Assembly (NCBI RefSeq): GCF_014645515.1 | Contig: NZ_BMLW01000005.1 | Location: forward strand, 124,001-188,000 | DNA length: 64,000 bases | Reading direction: 5' to 3' | From: Oceanobacillus neutriphilus | GTDB lineage: Bacteria > Bacillota > Bacilli > Bacillales > Amphibacillaceae | Part shown: positions 26,489-34,662 of the stretch, piece by piece | Position numbering within the stretch: the stretch's first letter is position 1 | Layout of the letters: every line of letters starts with the position of its first letter | The notes under the pieces: generated by a model | What the model saw: the letters and a program-made list of their open reading frames with translations, nothing else | What the model was told of the DNA's origin: nothing | Databases searched by the model: none | Made by a program: the position numbers and the translations under genes

Positions 26489-26850
26489 TTAAGAACAAGA
26501 CTGATTAACCATGTTACAAGAGCAGCCGTAACTACATAACTGATAATAGACATTCCCATCCCCATTGCTGCTTGCCAAATATAGAGGATCAACAGCAAGG
26601 CTGTAACAAGAATAGCTGCTATAATTAGAAAGGCAGCTGCTTTGCATATAGCCAATCCAATAGCAATCGCCACCATTCCACTCGCTGCAAAACTTAGAAA
26701 ATCAAGTCCTAACCATTGGTTCATCGGAAACTCAAAGAGCCCCCAAAGTATAATAACAACACCTATAACCACAAAAGACCAGCCTAGAATTTGTAAACCC
26801 ATTGTACGACCACCTTTCTGTTGAGTTATTTTTTCAGATTGATTACTCAT
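26485..26850 (-). CDS. membrane protein, 121 aa, in TetR-controlled unit
   Basis: Residues 1-16 are polar. At least four hydrophobic segments follow (about 18-36, 50-70, 72-92, 98-118). AAAGGAGG lies 8 bp before the ATG at 26850; an internal ATG at 26802 also has a moderate site. One copy of the 27-bp TetR-type palindrome lies just upstream (26868-26894). The downstream ATPase gene is truncated, so any transporter it belonged to is broken. I do not recognise the family. Confidence 0.65.
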   Translation of the reverse strand: MSNQSEKITQQKGGRTMGLQILGWSFVVIGVVIILWGLFEFPMNQWLGLDFLSFAASGMVAIAIGLAICKAAAFLIIAAILVTALLLILYIWQAAMGMGMSIISYVVTAALVTWLISLVLK

Positions 26851-26867
26851 TATTTTTCCTCCTTTAG

Positions 26868-26894
26868 TGAATGAATATTTTTATAATTCATTCA
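26868..26894. promoter_or_regulatory. TetR-type operator, copy 1
   Basis: TGAATGAAT, nine bases, ATTCATTCA: a 27-bp palindrome just upstream of the gene at 26485-26850. The same arms and spacing recur at 27535-27561 upstream of the TetR gene, so both are likely bound by that regulator. Confidence 0.75.
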
Positions 26895-26930
26895 TTTATA
26901 GTAAAAGTACACCACTAAATAAAGTGGTGT

Positions 26931-27515
26931 TTATGTTTCCGTGCTTAAACCATCAACAATCATTTCAGCCAATAGTTCCAACACTTGCGGATAATGCTGA
27001 CTTCCAATATCTTCTTTACGGTTGTCGACGACGACCAATGCATTAAACAATGCAATAATGGTGTCCAGTTCAATATCCTTTCGAAATTGACCAGTTTCTC
27101 TCCAACGCTTAATGTTCTCGATTAGAAAACTGTACACATAACTATTCTGCCAAATATCAGGCTCTTGAATATGTTCCATAATGATCTGGCTGATTTCCGT
27201 ATTCCGATACCATTCAGATAAAATTGGATTCTCTTCACTTGTTTGAATCATGGATTTTAGAAATTGATTAATCACCTCCTTGGGAGATTGATCAAGATTA
27301 ATTTGCGAGACAATCAAACGTTTCGCCCTTTCATTTTCAGCCTGATACACTTCAAAAAAAATTTGTTCCTTAGATGCAAAATATTTATAAAATGTACCAA
27401 CCGCTACTTCAGCGCGTTCTGTAATTGCAGCTACGTTTGTCTTTTTAAATCCTTGCTCCAAAAACAGGTTACGAGCAGATTCAAAAAGACGTTGTCGTTT
27501 ATCCAACTGTTCCAT
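26931..27515 (-). CDS. TetR-family transcriptional regulator
   Basis: 194 residues. The N-terminal TetR helix-turn-helix is clear: FESARNLFLEQGFKKTNVAA, ITERAEVAVGTFYKYFASKE. The variable ligand domain follows with no family-specific motif. GAGGTG precedes the ATG. Twin 27-bp palindromes lie before this gene and before the next gene on the same strand. A hairpin ACACCAC/GTGGTGT overlaps its stop region (about 26910-26933) and may end its transcript. It likely represses itself and the (now broken) transporter unit. Confidence 0.88.
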   Translation of the reverse strand: MEQLDKRQRLFESARNLFLEQGFKKTNVAAITERAEVAVGTFYKYFASKEQIFFEVYQAENERAKRLIVSQINLDQSPKEVINQFLKSMIQTSEENPILSEWYRNTEISQIIMEHIQEPDIWQNSYVYSFLIENIKRWRETGQFRKDIELDTIIALFNALVVVDNRKEDIGSQHYPQVLELLAEMIVDGLSTET

Positions 27516-27534
27516 CTATTGCACCTCTTATTTG

Positions 27535-27561
27535 TGAATGAATTTATTTTTTATTCATTCA
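27535..27561. promoter_or_regulatory. TetR-type operator, copy 2
   Basis: TGAATGAAT, nine bases, ATTCATTCA, identical arms and spacing to the site at 26868-26894. It lies 20 bp upstream of the TetR start codon and fits autorepression. Confidence 0.75.
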
Positions 27562-27634
27562 AAATTATATATCACATAAAATGAATTGTCAAATATTTTA
27601 TTCACTTTCACCAAAATATAGTGGGTTGCTCACT

Positions 27635-27772
27635 TTATGAAATGATGCCATACCGCTCTACCTTGGGACCAATTAAACCTATACACTCTCCTGCACGAAT
27701 GTCGAAAGAAAAATCATGAATGACATCCTTTTTCTTAAACCTTTTTTTAATACTTTTCATCACTAATTCCAT
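27635..27772 (-). pseudogene. second ABC ATPase fragment, truncated at Walker A
   Basis: ATG at 27772 with AAAGG upstream. Reads MELVMKSIKKRFKKKDVIHD, FSFDIRAGECIGLIGPK, then VERYGIIS and stop. Relatives of the YxlF type continue GLIGPNGAGKST, so the coding sequence is cut in Walker A. It follows the relic at 27867-28001. The loss point is almost the same codon as in the ATPase fragment at 26291. Confidence 0.7.
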
Positions 27773-27866
27773 TTGTTATCAACCAACCTTTCTGTCAAGC
27801 GTTAAATATAATACTGGTCCTTTTATGTGAAAACATAATGATAATCCTAATTATTTTATTCTCCCG

Positions 27867-28001
27867 TTATTCTCGCTGTCTATACATATCATTAAATGCA
27901 ATTAGTTCAAGAACCATACTCACTACAATAAATGGAATAATCATGGGTAAAACGATACGCCAATCAACAGCTTGCACTTCTTATATTATGGAATTCATCA
28001 T
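27867..28001 (-). pseudogene. PLDc_N-type (YxlE-like) small membrane protein relic
   Basis: AGGAGG precedes ATG at 28001, but a TAA stop follows five codons later. After it the frame continues VQAVDWRIVLPMIIPFIVVS and ELIAFNDMYRQRE before a second stop. The hydrophobic segment and the DMYRQRE end resemble the first half of YxlE-like proteins, which in Bacillus subtilis precede the YxlF ATPase and YxlG permease. The order relic-then-ATPase fragment here supports a decayed yxlEF-like unit. Confidence 0.5.
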
Positions 28002-28076
28002 ATACCTCCTGAATTTCATTAAATGAACTACATATCTTCATTTGAATTACAAGCCTCTCATTAACATCTTAATTAA

Positions 28077-28328
28077 TTATATTATATTTTTCTTTAAGCG
28101 AGTAACCACAATAAATGAAATTATAGCTAAAACCAGCACAATGATTATCATTCCAACAATCGAATAAATATCTGGAAGAAAAGCAGTTAATCCAATAGCT
28201 ATCCCGCCAAAAATAAGAATACGAGATACGAAAGAGCCCATTTCCTTTTGCAAACGTGAGTTTTCACTACTTGTTCCTATACCGAGCAAATATAGTTCTG
28301 ATAAGAAGTTTAAACCTAATAATTTCAT
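28077..28328 (-). CDS. small membrane protein, 83 aa
   Basis: Two hydrophobic segments (about residues 35-51 and 55-76, SIVGMIIIVLVLAIISFIVV) after a 30-residue N-terminal part, ending in Arg/Lys-rich RLKKNII. It begins 2 bp after the stop of the DUF1648-like gene, with no good ribosome binding site, so translation may depend on coupling. Family not recognised. Confidence 0.5.
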   Translation of the reverse strand: MKLLGLNFLSELYLLGIGTSSENSRLQKEMGSFVSRILIFGGIAIGLTAFLPDIYSIVGMIIIVLVLAIISFIVVTRLKKNII

Positions 28329-28330
28329 TT

Positions 28331-28765
28331 TTAATGCTGAAAAATAACTTCTTTTGGTTTTTCTTTATCATGTGGGGCTTCTTTTTGAATCTTACTCCGC
28401 TGAATACGTGGAAAATAATTTCCTAAGATAATGAAATAAATACCCAATACAATAGCGACAAAACTCGTTACATCTAAAGAAACATCTAAATCTAATGGCA
28501 TTAACAACATAAAAGTATGCAATGCTAACAAAAGAAATATTATAAATATAAGTAATACATTTAAGACACTTTTTAATCGTTGTACATCTAAATACTTGCG
28601 TCCGACTAAAGAAGCCAATTGAAACATGCAAAAAATAAATAACATAAGGGTTGGAATAATAACCACAATCACTCCTTTTTGAGATACCCAATCTACATCA
28701 CTATATGATTCTAAACGAACTGGTAATTTTGGATAAGCCCATAGGCTAACGATGGCAGCTGCCAA
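28331..28765 (-). CDS. DUF1648/SdpI-like membrane protein, damaged 5' end
   Basis: About 144 residues with four hydrophobic segments. The start ILAAAIVSLWAYPKLPVRLE resembles DUF1648 proteins (immunity-like SdpI relatives, often next to GntR or ABC genes). No ATG is found: the frame upstream reads KIILILAAA after a TAA stop, and the likely original ATG-AAA-AAG start seems to have lost a base or mutated. The listed start is a TTG. Possibly a pseudogene, in keeping with its decayed neighbours. Confidence 0.5.
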   Translation of the reverse strand: MAAAIVSLWAYPKLPVRLESYSDVDWVSQKGVIVVIIPTLMLFIFCMFQLASLVGRKYLDVQRLKSVLNVLLIFIIFLLLALHTFMLLMPLDLDVSLDVTSFVAIVLGIYFIILGNYFPRIQRSKIQKEAPHDKEKPKEVIFQH

Positions 28766-29037
28766 AATTAAAATTATCTTTTATTGTTCTTCCCTTTTCT
28801 AGGATATTTCGTCGTATCAAGACTCATCCAAACGTAGTAAATTAGTGGTAAGATGGGTTAACTAATATTTGAATAACATTTGTAAATCCAGTGTTTATAC
28901 GGATAATCTGATTTTTACACTTTTTTTATTTTTTAAAAAGAGCAATTATGAAATTCATTCAATTGAAAGAATTTGTATAACTCCTTCACTTAGTTACTTT
29001 TATCACTAGTTTGTAGCTTTCCCTTTCCCAATAAATA

Positions 29038-30237
29038 CTAGTTATATTTATTTAAAAATTCTTCTATTTTTTGTTTTGTTGCTTGCGTAGCTATACCCTT
29101 CCAGTTAGTGTCATAACTATGATCAGAAAATGGAAAATAGTAAGCTTGATTGTCTACCTTATTTTCATCAAGTTTTTCATGCAATATCTCGATCTGTTCT
29201 TCAGGAACCACTTTGTCTTTTTGACCGACAAAAGAAATGGTTGGTGCAGACGTTTCATTTACATACTGAACAGGAGACATTTGCTGATAACGCTGTTTGA
29301 TTTCTTCTGTTTTCGGCGGCTCATCCAAGAGTTGTTCAAGCAGCGGATGAACAAATTCTTTACTGCTATTTTCATCATAGAGTCGTAATAAATCCGATGG
29401 CCCATATAGATTAATAATAGAATTTATCTCCACTGTGGAATCAGAATCCGTTTCTCTGGGAATAAGGCTGTTTCCCTTTAATTCCGTATACCCCGTTAAT
29501 AATGCGAGATGGCCCCCGGCAGAAGATCCGATTAAATTAATTCTGTCTACATCTAGCTGATACTCATCTGCATGTTCGACAATCCAGTCTAACGCTGCAT
29601 GTGTATCTGAAATTTGTGTTTGCCACATGCCGGGCCCATTTTGACTGTATTCTATATTAAATACAACATACCCTTTCGAATTAAACCACTTACTCCATGA
29701 GGAAACCTCACTTTTATCTCCACCGCTCCATCCGCCGCCATGAATATTTACGATAACAGGACGCTGTTTATTATTAACCTTCGTATCCCATACATCCAGT
29801 AATAAATTTTCATCTTCCGAAGTTTTATAAACAACATCTTCTTCTAAATCGGAATGCGTATCTGTACCAGAAAAATTGAATGTATAGTTATCCATAAACG
29901 CCGTTTCTGTGTCAATGCGGCCTGCATAATGTTGGTTTTGAAGCCCGGAAAGAAGTGCTATTCCTAAAAATGAAATACAGACGACCGCCCAAATTATTTT
30001 TAAAAATAATGCGGATTTCTTCCAAATAAGAAGGAGGAAAATAATAAAAGCCGCTACACCTAAAATGAATAATGCTAAAGGGAATGTAAGCAAATAAAAT
30101 GCGATCTGCCCTGAATAGGTACCATATCCACTAGCAGAAAAGGAACGCCAAAGTAAAACAATGGTGCCTGTTAGTACTAGTAGACTAGCAAGGATACTAA
30201 TTTTGTTGAAGATAGATTTAAATTTTGTAAGTGTCAT
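29038..30237 (-). CDS. membrane-anchored alpha/beta hydrolase (BD-FAE/acetyl-esterase type)
   Basis: 399 residues from MTLTKFKSIFNKISILASLL, with GAGAG upstream; an earlier in-frame start at 30342 is poorly supported. Three membrane helices (about 12-31, 44-74, 79-98) are followed by an extracellular hydrolase. It carries oxyanion motif VNIHGGGWSGGDKS, nucleophile elbow IGSSAGGHLAL, Asp in VGQKDKVVPEEQ and His in PFSDHSYD. The catalytic triad is complete. Membrane display of a BD-FAE-type esterase suggests action on external esters or peptidoglycan-linked acyl groups, but the substrate is unknown. Confidence 0.8.
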   Translation of the reverse strand: MTLTKFKSIFNKISILASLLVLTGTIVLLWRSFSASGYGTYSGQIAFYLLTFPLALFILGVAAFIIFLLLIWKKSALFLKIIWAVVCISFLGIALLSGLQNQHYAGRIDTETAFMDNYTFNFSGTDTHSDLEEDVVYKTSEDENLLLDVWDTKVNNKQRPVIVNIHGGGWSGGDKSEVSSWSKWFNSKGYVVFNIEYSQNGPGMWQTQISDTHAALDWIVEHADEYQLDVDRINLIGSSAGGHLALLTGYTELKGNSLIPRETDSDSTVEINSIINLYGPSDLLRLYDENSSKEFVHPLLEQLLDEPPKTEEIKQRYQQMSPVQYVNETSAPTISFVGQKDKVVPEEQIEILHEKLDENKVDNQAYYFPFSDHSYDTNWKGIATQATKQKIEEFLNKYN

Positions 30238-30517
30238 TTCGATTCTCTCTTTCATTCGTTTATCTGGATAGCAATACCCCGAATAGAGTTTTTTGAAACT
30301 AATACCTGTCCCCCAAACCACTTTAAATACGCTAATGTTCACTTTTTAGTTGTGCTAAGTTGTGATTTTTGTCTGGTAAGATTATTTACCTTTTGCATTA
30401 ACATCACAGGAAAATATATTTTGCAGATAAAACACAAAAAATGCAGTCAACTTGTCTAAGTTTGAACTGCATAAAATTATTTGTATTAAATAGCTAGTTG
30501 TGAATACAAATTGAAAT

Positions 30518-30961
30518 TTAACGGCGATAGTTCTTTTTCCGCAGAATTACTGGGGTAACTGTTCCAACATAGAATGACTGAGGCTCACCGACTATCTCCC
30601 CGCCCATTTTACATACTATATTTGCCGTTACTTCTCTTGCCTCCATGTAGATTTCATCGATTCCATGGGTAAACAAATCATCAAAGGATAATTGTGCTAT
30701 TCTACTGCCAATACGATTTCCTCTGTAATCAGGATCTGTAACAAATCACCCCCAGTGTACAACATTATCCTCTTCCCATGCAGCAACAGCACCTATAACC
30801 ATATCATTGAACACAGCACACCAACATTGTGGTTTTTTTGCCAAAAATTCTGATATGGCTTCTGAGGGTATTTTTTGTTCCCCATTAAATATTTTTGTCT
30901 GCAAATCTAAAATTTGGGGTAGATCTTTTTCCATTGCTTTACGAAATACTATATTTTCCAA
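30518..30961 (-). pseudogene. GNAT acetyltransferase with in-frame TGA
   Basis: Starts with TTG at 30961 (GGAAGGGG upstream) as ENIVFRKAMEKDLPQILDLQ. It reaches HWG, then TGA at complement 30746-30748, and continues in the same frame as FVTDPDYRGNRIGSRIAQLS and on to the natural end NYRR at 30520. The second part holds the acetyl-CoA loop (YRGNRIG). TGA in place of CGA (Arg) is a one-base change. No sign of a selenocysteine context. The unit probably makes no active enzyme. It lies directly after the merR gene on the same strand. Confidence 0.8.
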
Positions 30962-30989
30962 ATAATATACCCCTTCCACTTTAAAATAA

Positions 30990-31385
30990 CTAACAAAGTT
31001 TTTGTTTATTTAAACTTGTGAGATCCATATTCTCAAGCTGTTTTAAATGGTTAATTTTAATGGCTACCATTTCCTCTGTTTTCTTTAATTCTTTCTGTTG
31101 CTCCTGAAGCTTTTTCTGGTGTGCTTCTAAAATATCAATCCGTTCGGATAAGACCTCTTTATCTCCTTTTGATAAGTTCATCATTTCTTTCAAGTCAGCG
31201 ATGGAAACATTTGTGTCACGTAAGCAGGAAATCACTTCAATCCATGACAAATCTTCATCATTATAAATTCGATAACCATTTGTATCCCGCTTCACATAAG
31301 GTAAAAGTTTCTCTTCTTCGTAATAACGTAAAGTATGCGGAGCAAGCTTTGCCTTTGCAGCTGCCTCTTTTATAGTATAGGTCAT
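30990..31385 (-). CDS. MerR-family regulator (AdhR-like)
   Basis: 131 residues. The N-terminal winged helix YTIKEAAAKAKLAPHTLRYY with GYRIYNDEDLSWIE is standard, then a coiled-coil helix (about 80-118) with no metal-binding cysteines apart from one mid-domain Cys (SCLRDTN) and the terminal one. A single mid-domain Cys is typical of AdhR-type aldehyde or electrophile sensors. It follows the SDR gene at 31497 on the same strand, whose promoter has the MerR 19-bp spacer. Confidence 0.85.
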   Translation of the reverse strand: MTYTIKEAAAKAKLAPHTLRYYEEEKLLPYVKRDTNGYRIYNDEDLSWIEVISCLRDTNVSIADLKEMMNLSKGDKEVLSERIDILEAHQKKLQEQQKELKKTEEMVAIKINHLKQLENMDLTSLNKQKLC

Positions 31386-31427
31386 GCTATCTTCTCCCTT
31401 TATTTATCATTTTAGCGTCATATTCTT

Positions 31428-31466
31428 TGATTGTATCTTAGACCATCCATGCCTAAGATACAATCA
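31428..31466. repeat. perfect inverted repeat between SDR and merR
   Basis: TGATTGTATCTTAG (31428-31441) and CTAAGATACAATCA (31453-31466), a 14-bp perfect stem with an 11-base loop. It lies between the SDR stop and the merR start. Without a T-run it is a weak terminator at best; it could moderate read-through from the SDR gene into merR. Confidence 0.55.
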
Positions 31467-31496
31467 TTTGATACTTCCACTTAGTAACAGGAGAAA

Positions 31497-32243
31497 TTAA
31501 AAAGCTTTTTGAATCGTAGGTCTGACGATGATTTCATTCGTAGAAACTTCAGCCGGTTCATTTACAGAATAAGCAATGGCTTTTGCGATACTCTCTGGCT
31601 GCAGCCACACTTTACTCACCATTCCTTTTACAGCATCCTTTGTTTCTGCATGGGTTATTCCATTTGTTATTTCTGATTGAACTGCACCAGGAGAAATAAT
31701 CGTGGTACGAATATTATTTTCACATTCTTCCTGTCTAAGCCCCTCTGTAATAGCTTTCACAGCAAATTTAGTTCCAGCATAGACTGCTGCATTCTCCACG
31801 ACAACATGCGCTAACGCAGAAGCAACATTAATAATCTGCCCTTTTTTATTCTCCCTCATAGTTGGAAGAACGGCGGATATACCATACAAAACTCCTTTGA
31901 TATTAATATCGATCATTTGATCCCATTCATCCACTTTCCGTGCATGTAATGGAGAAACTGGCATAATACCTGCATTGTTAATAAGAACATCAATCGTCCC
32001 AAATTCGTCTAAAGCTAACTGAGCTAATTCCTGCACTTGTTTCCTTGAAGTAACATCCGTTATTTTGTAAAAAGCTGTGCCTCCTGCTTCTTCAATTGCC
32101 TGTTTTATACTACTTAACCTTTCTTCACGTCTGGCTCCTAAAACTACCTTGGCACCGTGCTTTGCCAGTAATTTAGCTGTACTTTCCCCGATTCCGCTGC
32201 TGGTACCGGTTATGATAACTACTTTGTCTTGGATATTTTCCAT
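31497..32243 (-). CDS. short-chain dehydrogenase/reductase
   Basis: 248 residues. Rossmann motif TGTSSGIGEST (about 13-23), NNAGIMP at about 87, catalytic YAGTK (Tyr near 154, Lys four on). The Ser two turns before is replaced by the NVASALAH region, where SA supplies the hydroxyl. Cytosolic NAD(P)H-dependent oxidoreductase, substrate unknown. AGGAGG precedes the ATG. The upstream promoter with a MerR-type palindrome and the downstream merR gene suggest electrophile-induced expression. Confidence 0.88.
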   Translation of the reverse strand: MENIQDKVVIITGTSSGIGESTAKLLAKHGAKVVLGARREERLSSIKQAIEEAGGTAFYKITDVTSRKQVQELAQLALDEFGTIDVLINNAGIMPVSPLHARKVDEWDQMIDINIKGVLYGISAVLPTMRENKKGQIINVASALAHVVVENAAVYAGTKFAVKAITEGLRQEECENNIRTTIISPGAVQSEITNGITHAETKDAVKGMVSKVWLQPESIAKAIAYSVNEPAEVSTNEIIVRPTIQKAF

Positions 32244-32293
32244 GAAGATTCATCCTCCTTAGTATTAGCTTGTATATCAAAGCTATAGATTGG

Positions 32294-32324
32294 AGTATAA
32301 ACCTTCAAGTGAACCTGAAGGCAA
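32294..32324 (-). promoter_or_regulatory. MerR-type promoter of the SDR gene
   Basis: On the minus strand TTGCCT (complement of 32319-32324) and TATACT (complement of 32294-32299) are separated by 19 bp, the over-long spacer that MerR regulators correct by twisting DNA. A palindrome CCTTCA-N8-TGAAGG (32302-32321) fills the spacer. This ties the merR gene at 30990 to the SDR gene. Confidence 0.75.
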
Positions 32325-32389
32325 GAGATTTTTGTGAAATGACTGATATCTCAAAATGAATTGATAGCTAAGTTTATATTTGATTCGTA

Positions 32390-33571
32390 TTATTTTAATG
32401 AAACTTGGTCTCTTATTGTTTTATCTAAATAAAAAGACCGTCTAATAAAAATAAGTGCAACAACCACAAACAACCCGGCAATCCAGCTTAAATTCACAAT
32501 GTCCATATACTGAATAATAATTCCTCCTAAAGCAGAACCAAACATCATTCCCACATTCATTAATGCAGTATTAAAACTGAGTACTGTTTCAGATGATTGC
32601 GGCTTTAAGGAAACTAAATAAAACTGTTTTGCCGGTGTTGTTGTCCAAGTTGCTACTCCCCAAACAGCTAAGGTGATAAATACACCTACTGTTGAGTATT
32701 GGGTGAACGCCAGTACAAATAAAGCAGCAATATGAATACATAAACTTAAAGATATGGTTCGATTTGGCCCCCACTTGTCTACTGCATATCCTCCAAAACG
32801 TGATCCGATAAAAGCAAAGGTGCCTAAAACAAATAAGGCGATACTTGTCATTCTTATAGAAAAACCAGCTGTATTACTTAATAATGGAGCGATGTACGCG
32901 AACACCATGGTATATCCTAAGATCCAAAAAATCGTGGTCATTAATCCAGTAAGAACCCGCTTGTCTTTAATAATTTGCAGCTGTTGCTTAAACGGCAGTG
33001 ATGGGTTCCCTTTGATAGCTGGCAATAACTTATAAAGTCCTGCTAACAGAAGAACTGTACCAAGTGCAATAATAAGAAAAACGTAATGCCAATCAACATA
33101 ACCGGCTAAAAATGTTCCTATTGGCACGCCAAGTACCAAGGAAATTGTAAATCCGGTAAGAACGGTTGCCATGGCGCTTCCCTTTCTTTTAGGAGCTGCA
33201 ATTTGAGCCGCATAGTTGGTAGCTACAACAATAAATAGCCCCCCACTCATTGCCTGAATCACTCTGGCTACCATAAGAACGATAAAGTTATAGCTGAAAA
33301 ATGCCAGCAGATTCCCTAGAATAACCGTAAAAATGGCAAATAAAAGTACTTTTTTACGGTCAAATTTAGAAGTTAACATGACCAATACCAAGGCTCCGAT
33401 GGCATAAGATAGAGAATAAATCGTAATCAACTGACCGGCTGTTGAAATAGACACGTCTAAATCAGAAGAAATCAGTTCTAGTATTCCAGAAACAACAAAC
33501 TCTCCTGTTCCTGTTACAAATGCTCCCAAAGCTAAAAGTATAATTGTAAATTGATTCTTCCTGTTTTTCAT
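32390..33571 (-). CDS. MFS exporter, DHA1 (AraJ/YbcL-like)
   Basis: 393 residues and about 12 membrane helices. Family signs are the start FVTGTGEFVVSGILELISSD, motif A variant LTSKFDRKKVLL, and LVLGVPIGTFLAGYVDWHYV. This class exports small drugs or sugars. GGGAG precedes the ATG. It is divergent from a LysR regulator 100 bp away, which probably controls it. Confidence 0.85.
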   Translation of the reverse strand: MKNRKNQFTIILLALGAFVTGTGEFVVSGILELISSDLDVSISTAGQLITIYSLSYAIGALVLVMLTSKFDRKKVLLFAIFTVILGNLLAFFSYNFIVLMVARVIQAMSGGLFIVVATNYAAQIAAPKRKGSAMATVLTGFTISLVLGVPIGTFLAGYVDWHYVFLIIALGTVLLLAGLYKLLPAIKGNPSLPFKQQLQIIKDKRVLTGLMTTIFWILGYTMVFAYIAPLLSNTAGFSIRMTSIALFVLGTFAFIGSRFGGYAVDKWGPNRTISLSLCIHIAALFVLAFTQYSTVGVFITLAVWGVATWTTTPAKQFYLVSLKPQSSETVLSFNTALMNVGMMFGSALGGIIIQYMDIVNLSWIAGLFVVVALIFIRRSFYLDKTIRDQVSLK

Positions 33572-33671
33572 TTTGTAAGTTTCTCCCTTCTTTGAACATT
33601 GTTTTTATTGTAAGTCTCGTGTTAACATAAGTAAAACTCGATTTTTTAATGAAGGAGATGAGTAATAACTC

Positions 33672-34541
33672 ATGAGCATTGTTCGCTTTGAAATCATTGC
33701 AAAGGTAGTTGAGCTGGGAAGCTTTACAGCCACTGCAGAAAAACTAAATATGACGCAATCAGCAGTAAGCCACGCTGTAGCCAGTCTGGAGTCTGAATTG
33801 GGCGCTTCTTTGTTAATCCGTGACCGTAGAAGAGGAATTACGCTTACAGAGGCTGGTCAAAAAGTTCTTCCTCATATTAGAGAAATATTAAAAAGGATGG
33901 AAAGCATCCATCAGGAAGTTGCATTAGCAGCCAATTTAGAAACTGGAATGATTCGTGTCGGTACTTTTGCAAGTGCTTCTTCCTGTTTGTTGCCAAAATT
34001 GCTCGCAAAGTTTCAGAAAAAACATCCTAAAATAGAATTTACGTTTTATGAAGGAACCTATGAAGAAATTATCGATTGGTTGCGTTCAGGAATTATCGAC
34101 ATCGGCTTTGTTGTAAAAGGAAAGTCACATACAGATTTTGATTTGGTTCCTTTGATAAAAGACAATATGGTAGTGGCTTATCATCCGGAACACCCCTTCC
34201 GCTCAAAAGAAATAGTAGATATGAATGATTTAGCAAACCAGCCTTTTATTATGCCAACAGGAATGTATCAATCTCATGTAGAAGAGTTGTTTGAAGAAGC
34301 ACAAATAAAACCTCCTATCCGATTTGAAGTACATGATTGTACAACGATCGCTAATATGGTACAGGAAGGGCTCGGTATTACGATTGGTCCAGAATTATTT
34401 TTAAAGACACAGCAGAATATAAAAATCAACAGCTTGAATATTAAAAACACACGTGAGGTTACACTTGCCTGCCAATCTATTGAAAATGCTTCACCTGCAG
34501 TAAAGGAATTCTTGCGTGTAGCGAAAGATGTTTTTGAATGA
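33672..34541 (+). CDS. LysR-family transcriptional regulator
   Basis: 289 residues. The N-terminal helix-turn-helix (FEIIAKVVELGSFTATAEKL, MTQSAVSHAVASLESELGAS) is followed by a periplasmic-binding-like effector domain (GMIRVGTFASASSCLLPKLL, WLRSGIIDIGFVVKG). GGAG lies 14 bp before the ATG, at the long end of normal. It is divergent from the DHA1 exporter at 32390 and is its likely activator. Confidence 0.88.
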   Translation: MSIVRFEIIAKVVELGSFTATAEKLNMTQSAVSHAVASLESELGASLLIRDRRRGITLTEAGQKVLPHIREILKRMESIHQEVALAANLETGMIRVGTFASASSCLLPKLLAKFQKKHPKIEFTFYEGTYEEIIDWLRSGIIDIGFVVKGKSHTDFDLVPLIKDNMVVAYHPEHPFRSKEIVDMNDLANQPFIMPTGMYQSHVEELFEEAQIKPPIRFEVHDCTTIANMVQEGLGITIGPELFLKTQQNIKINSLNIKNTREVTLACQSIENASPAVKEFLRVAKDVFE

Positions 34542-34584
34542 AGACAAAATGTTTTTGATATTTATGGAATGGTATAAACACAAA

Positions 34585-34622
34585 AAGAAGCTACCTTCAA
34601 ATGGAAATGAAGATAGCTTCTT
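34585..34622. terminator. terminator after lysR
   Basis: AAGAAGCTA-N2-TTCA pairs with TGAA-N2-TAGCTTCTT and TTTT follows on the plus strand. It lies in the convergent gap between lysR and the DHA2 exporter and probably serves both. Confidence 0.75.
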
Positions 34623-34662
34623 TTATCTCGCTGGAGAAAGACTATTGTTGCGAATTAATTAC

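Noticed and set aside
30746-30748. Selenocysteine codon in the GNAT gene
   Set aside because: The position is a likely Arg codon changed by one base, and no SECIS-like hairpin follows the TGA.
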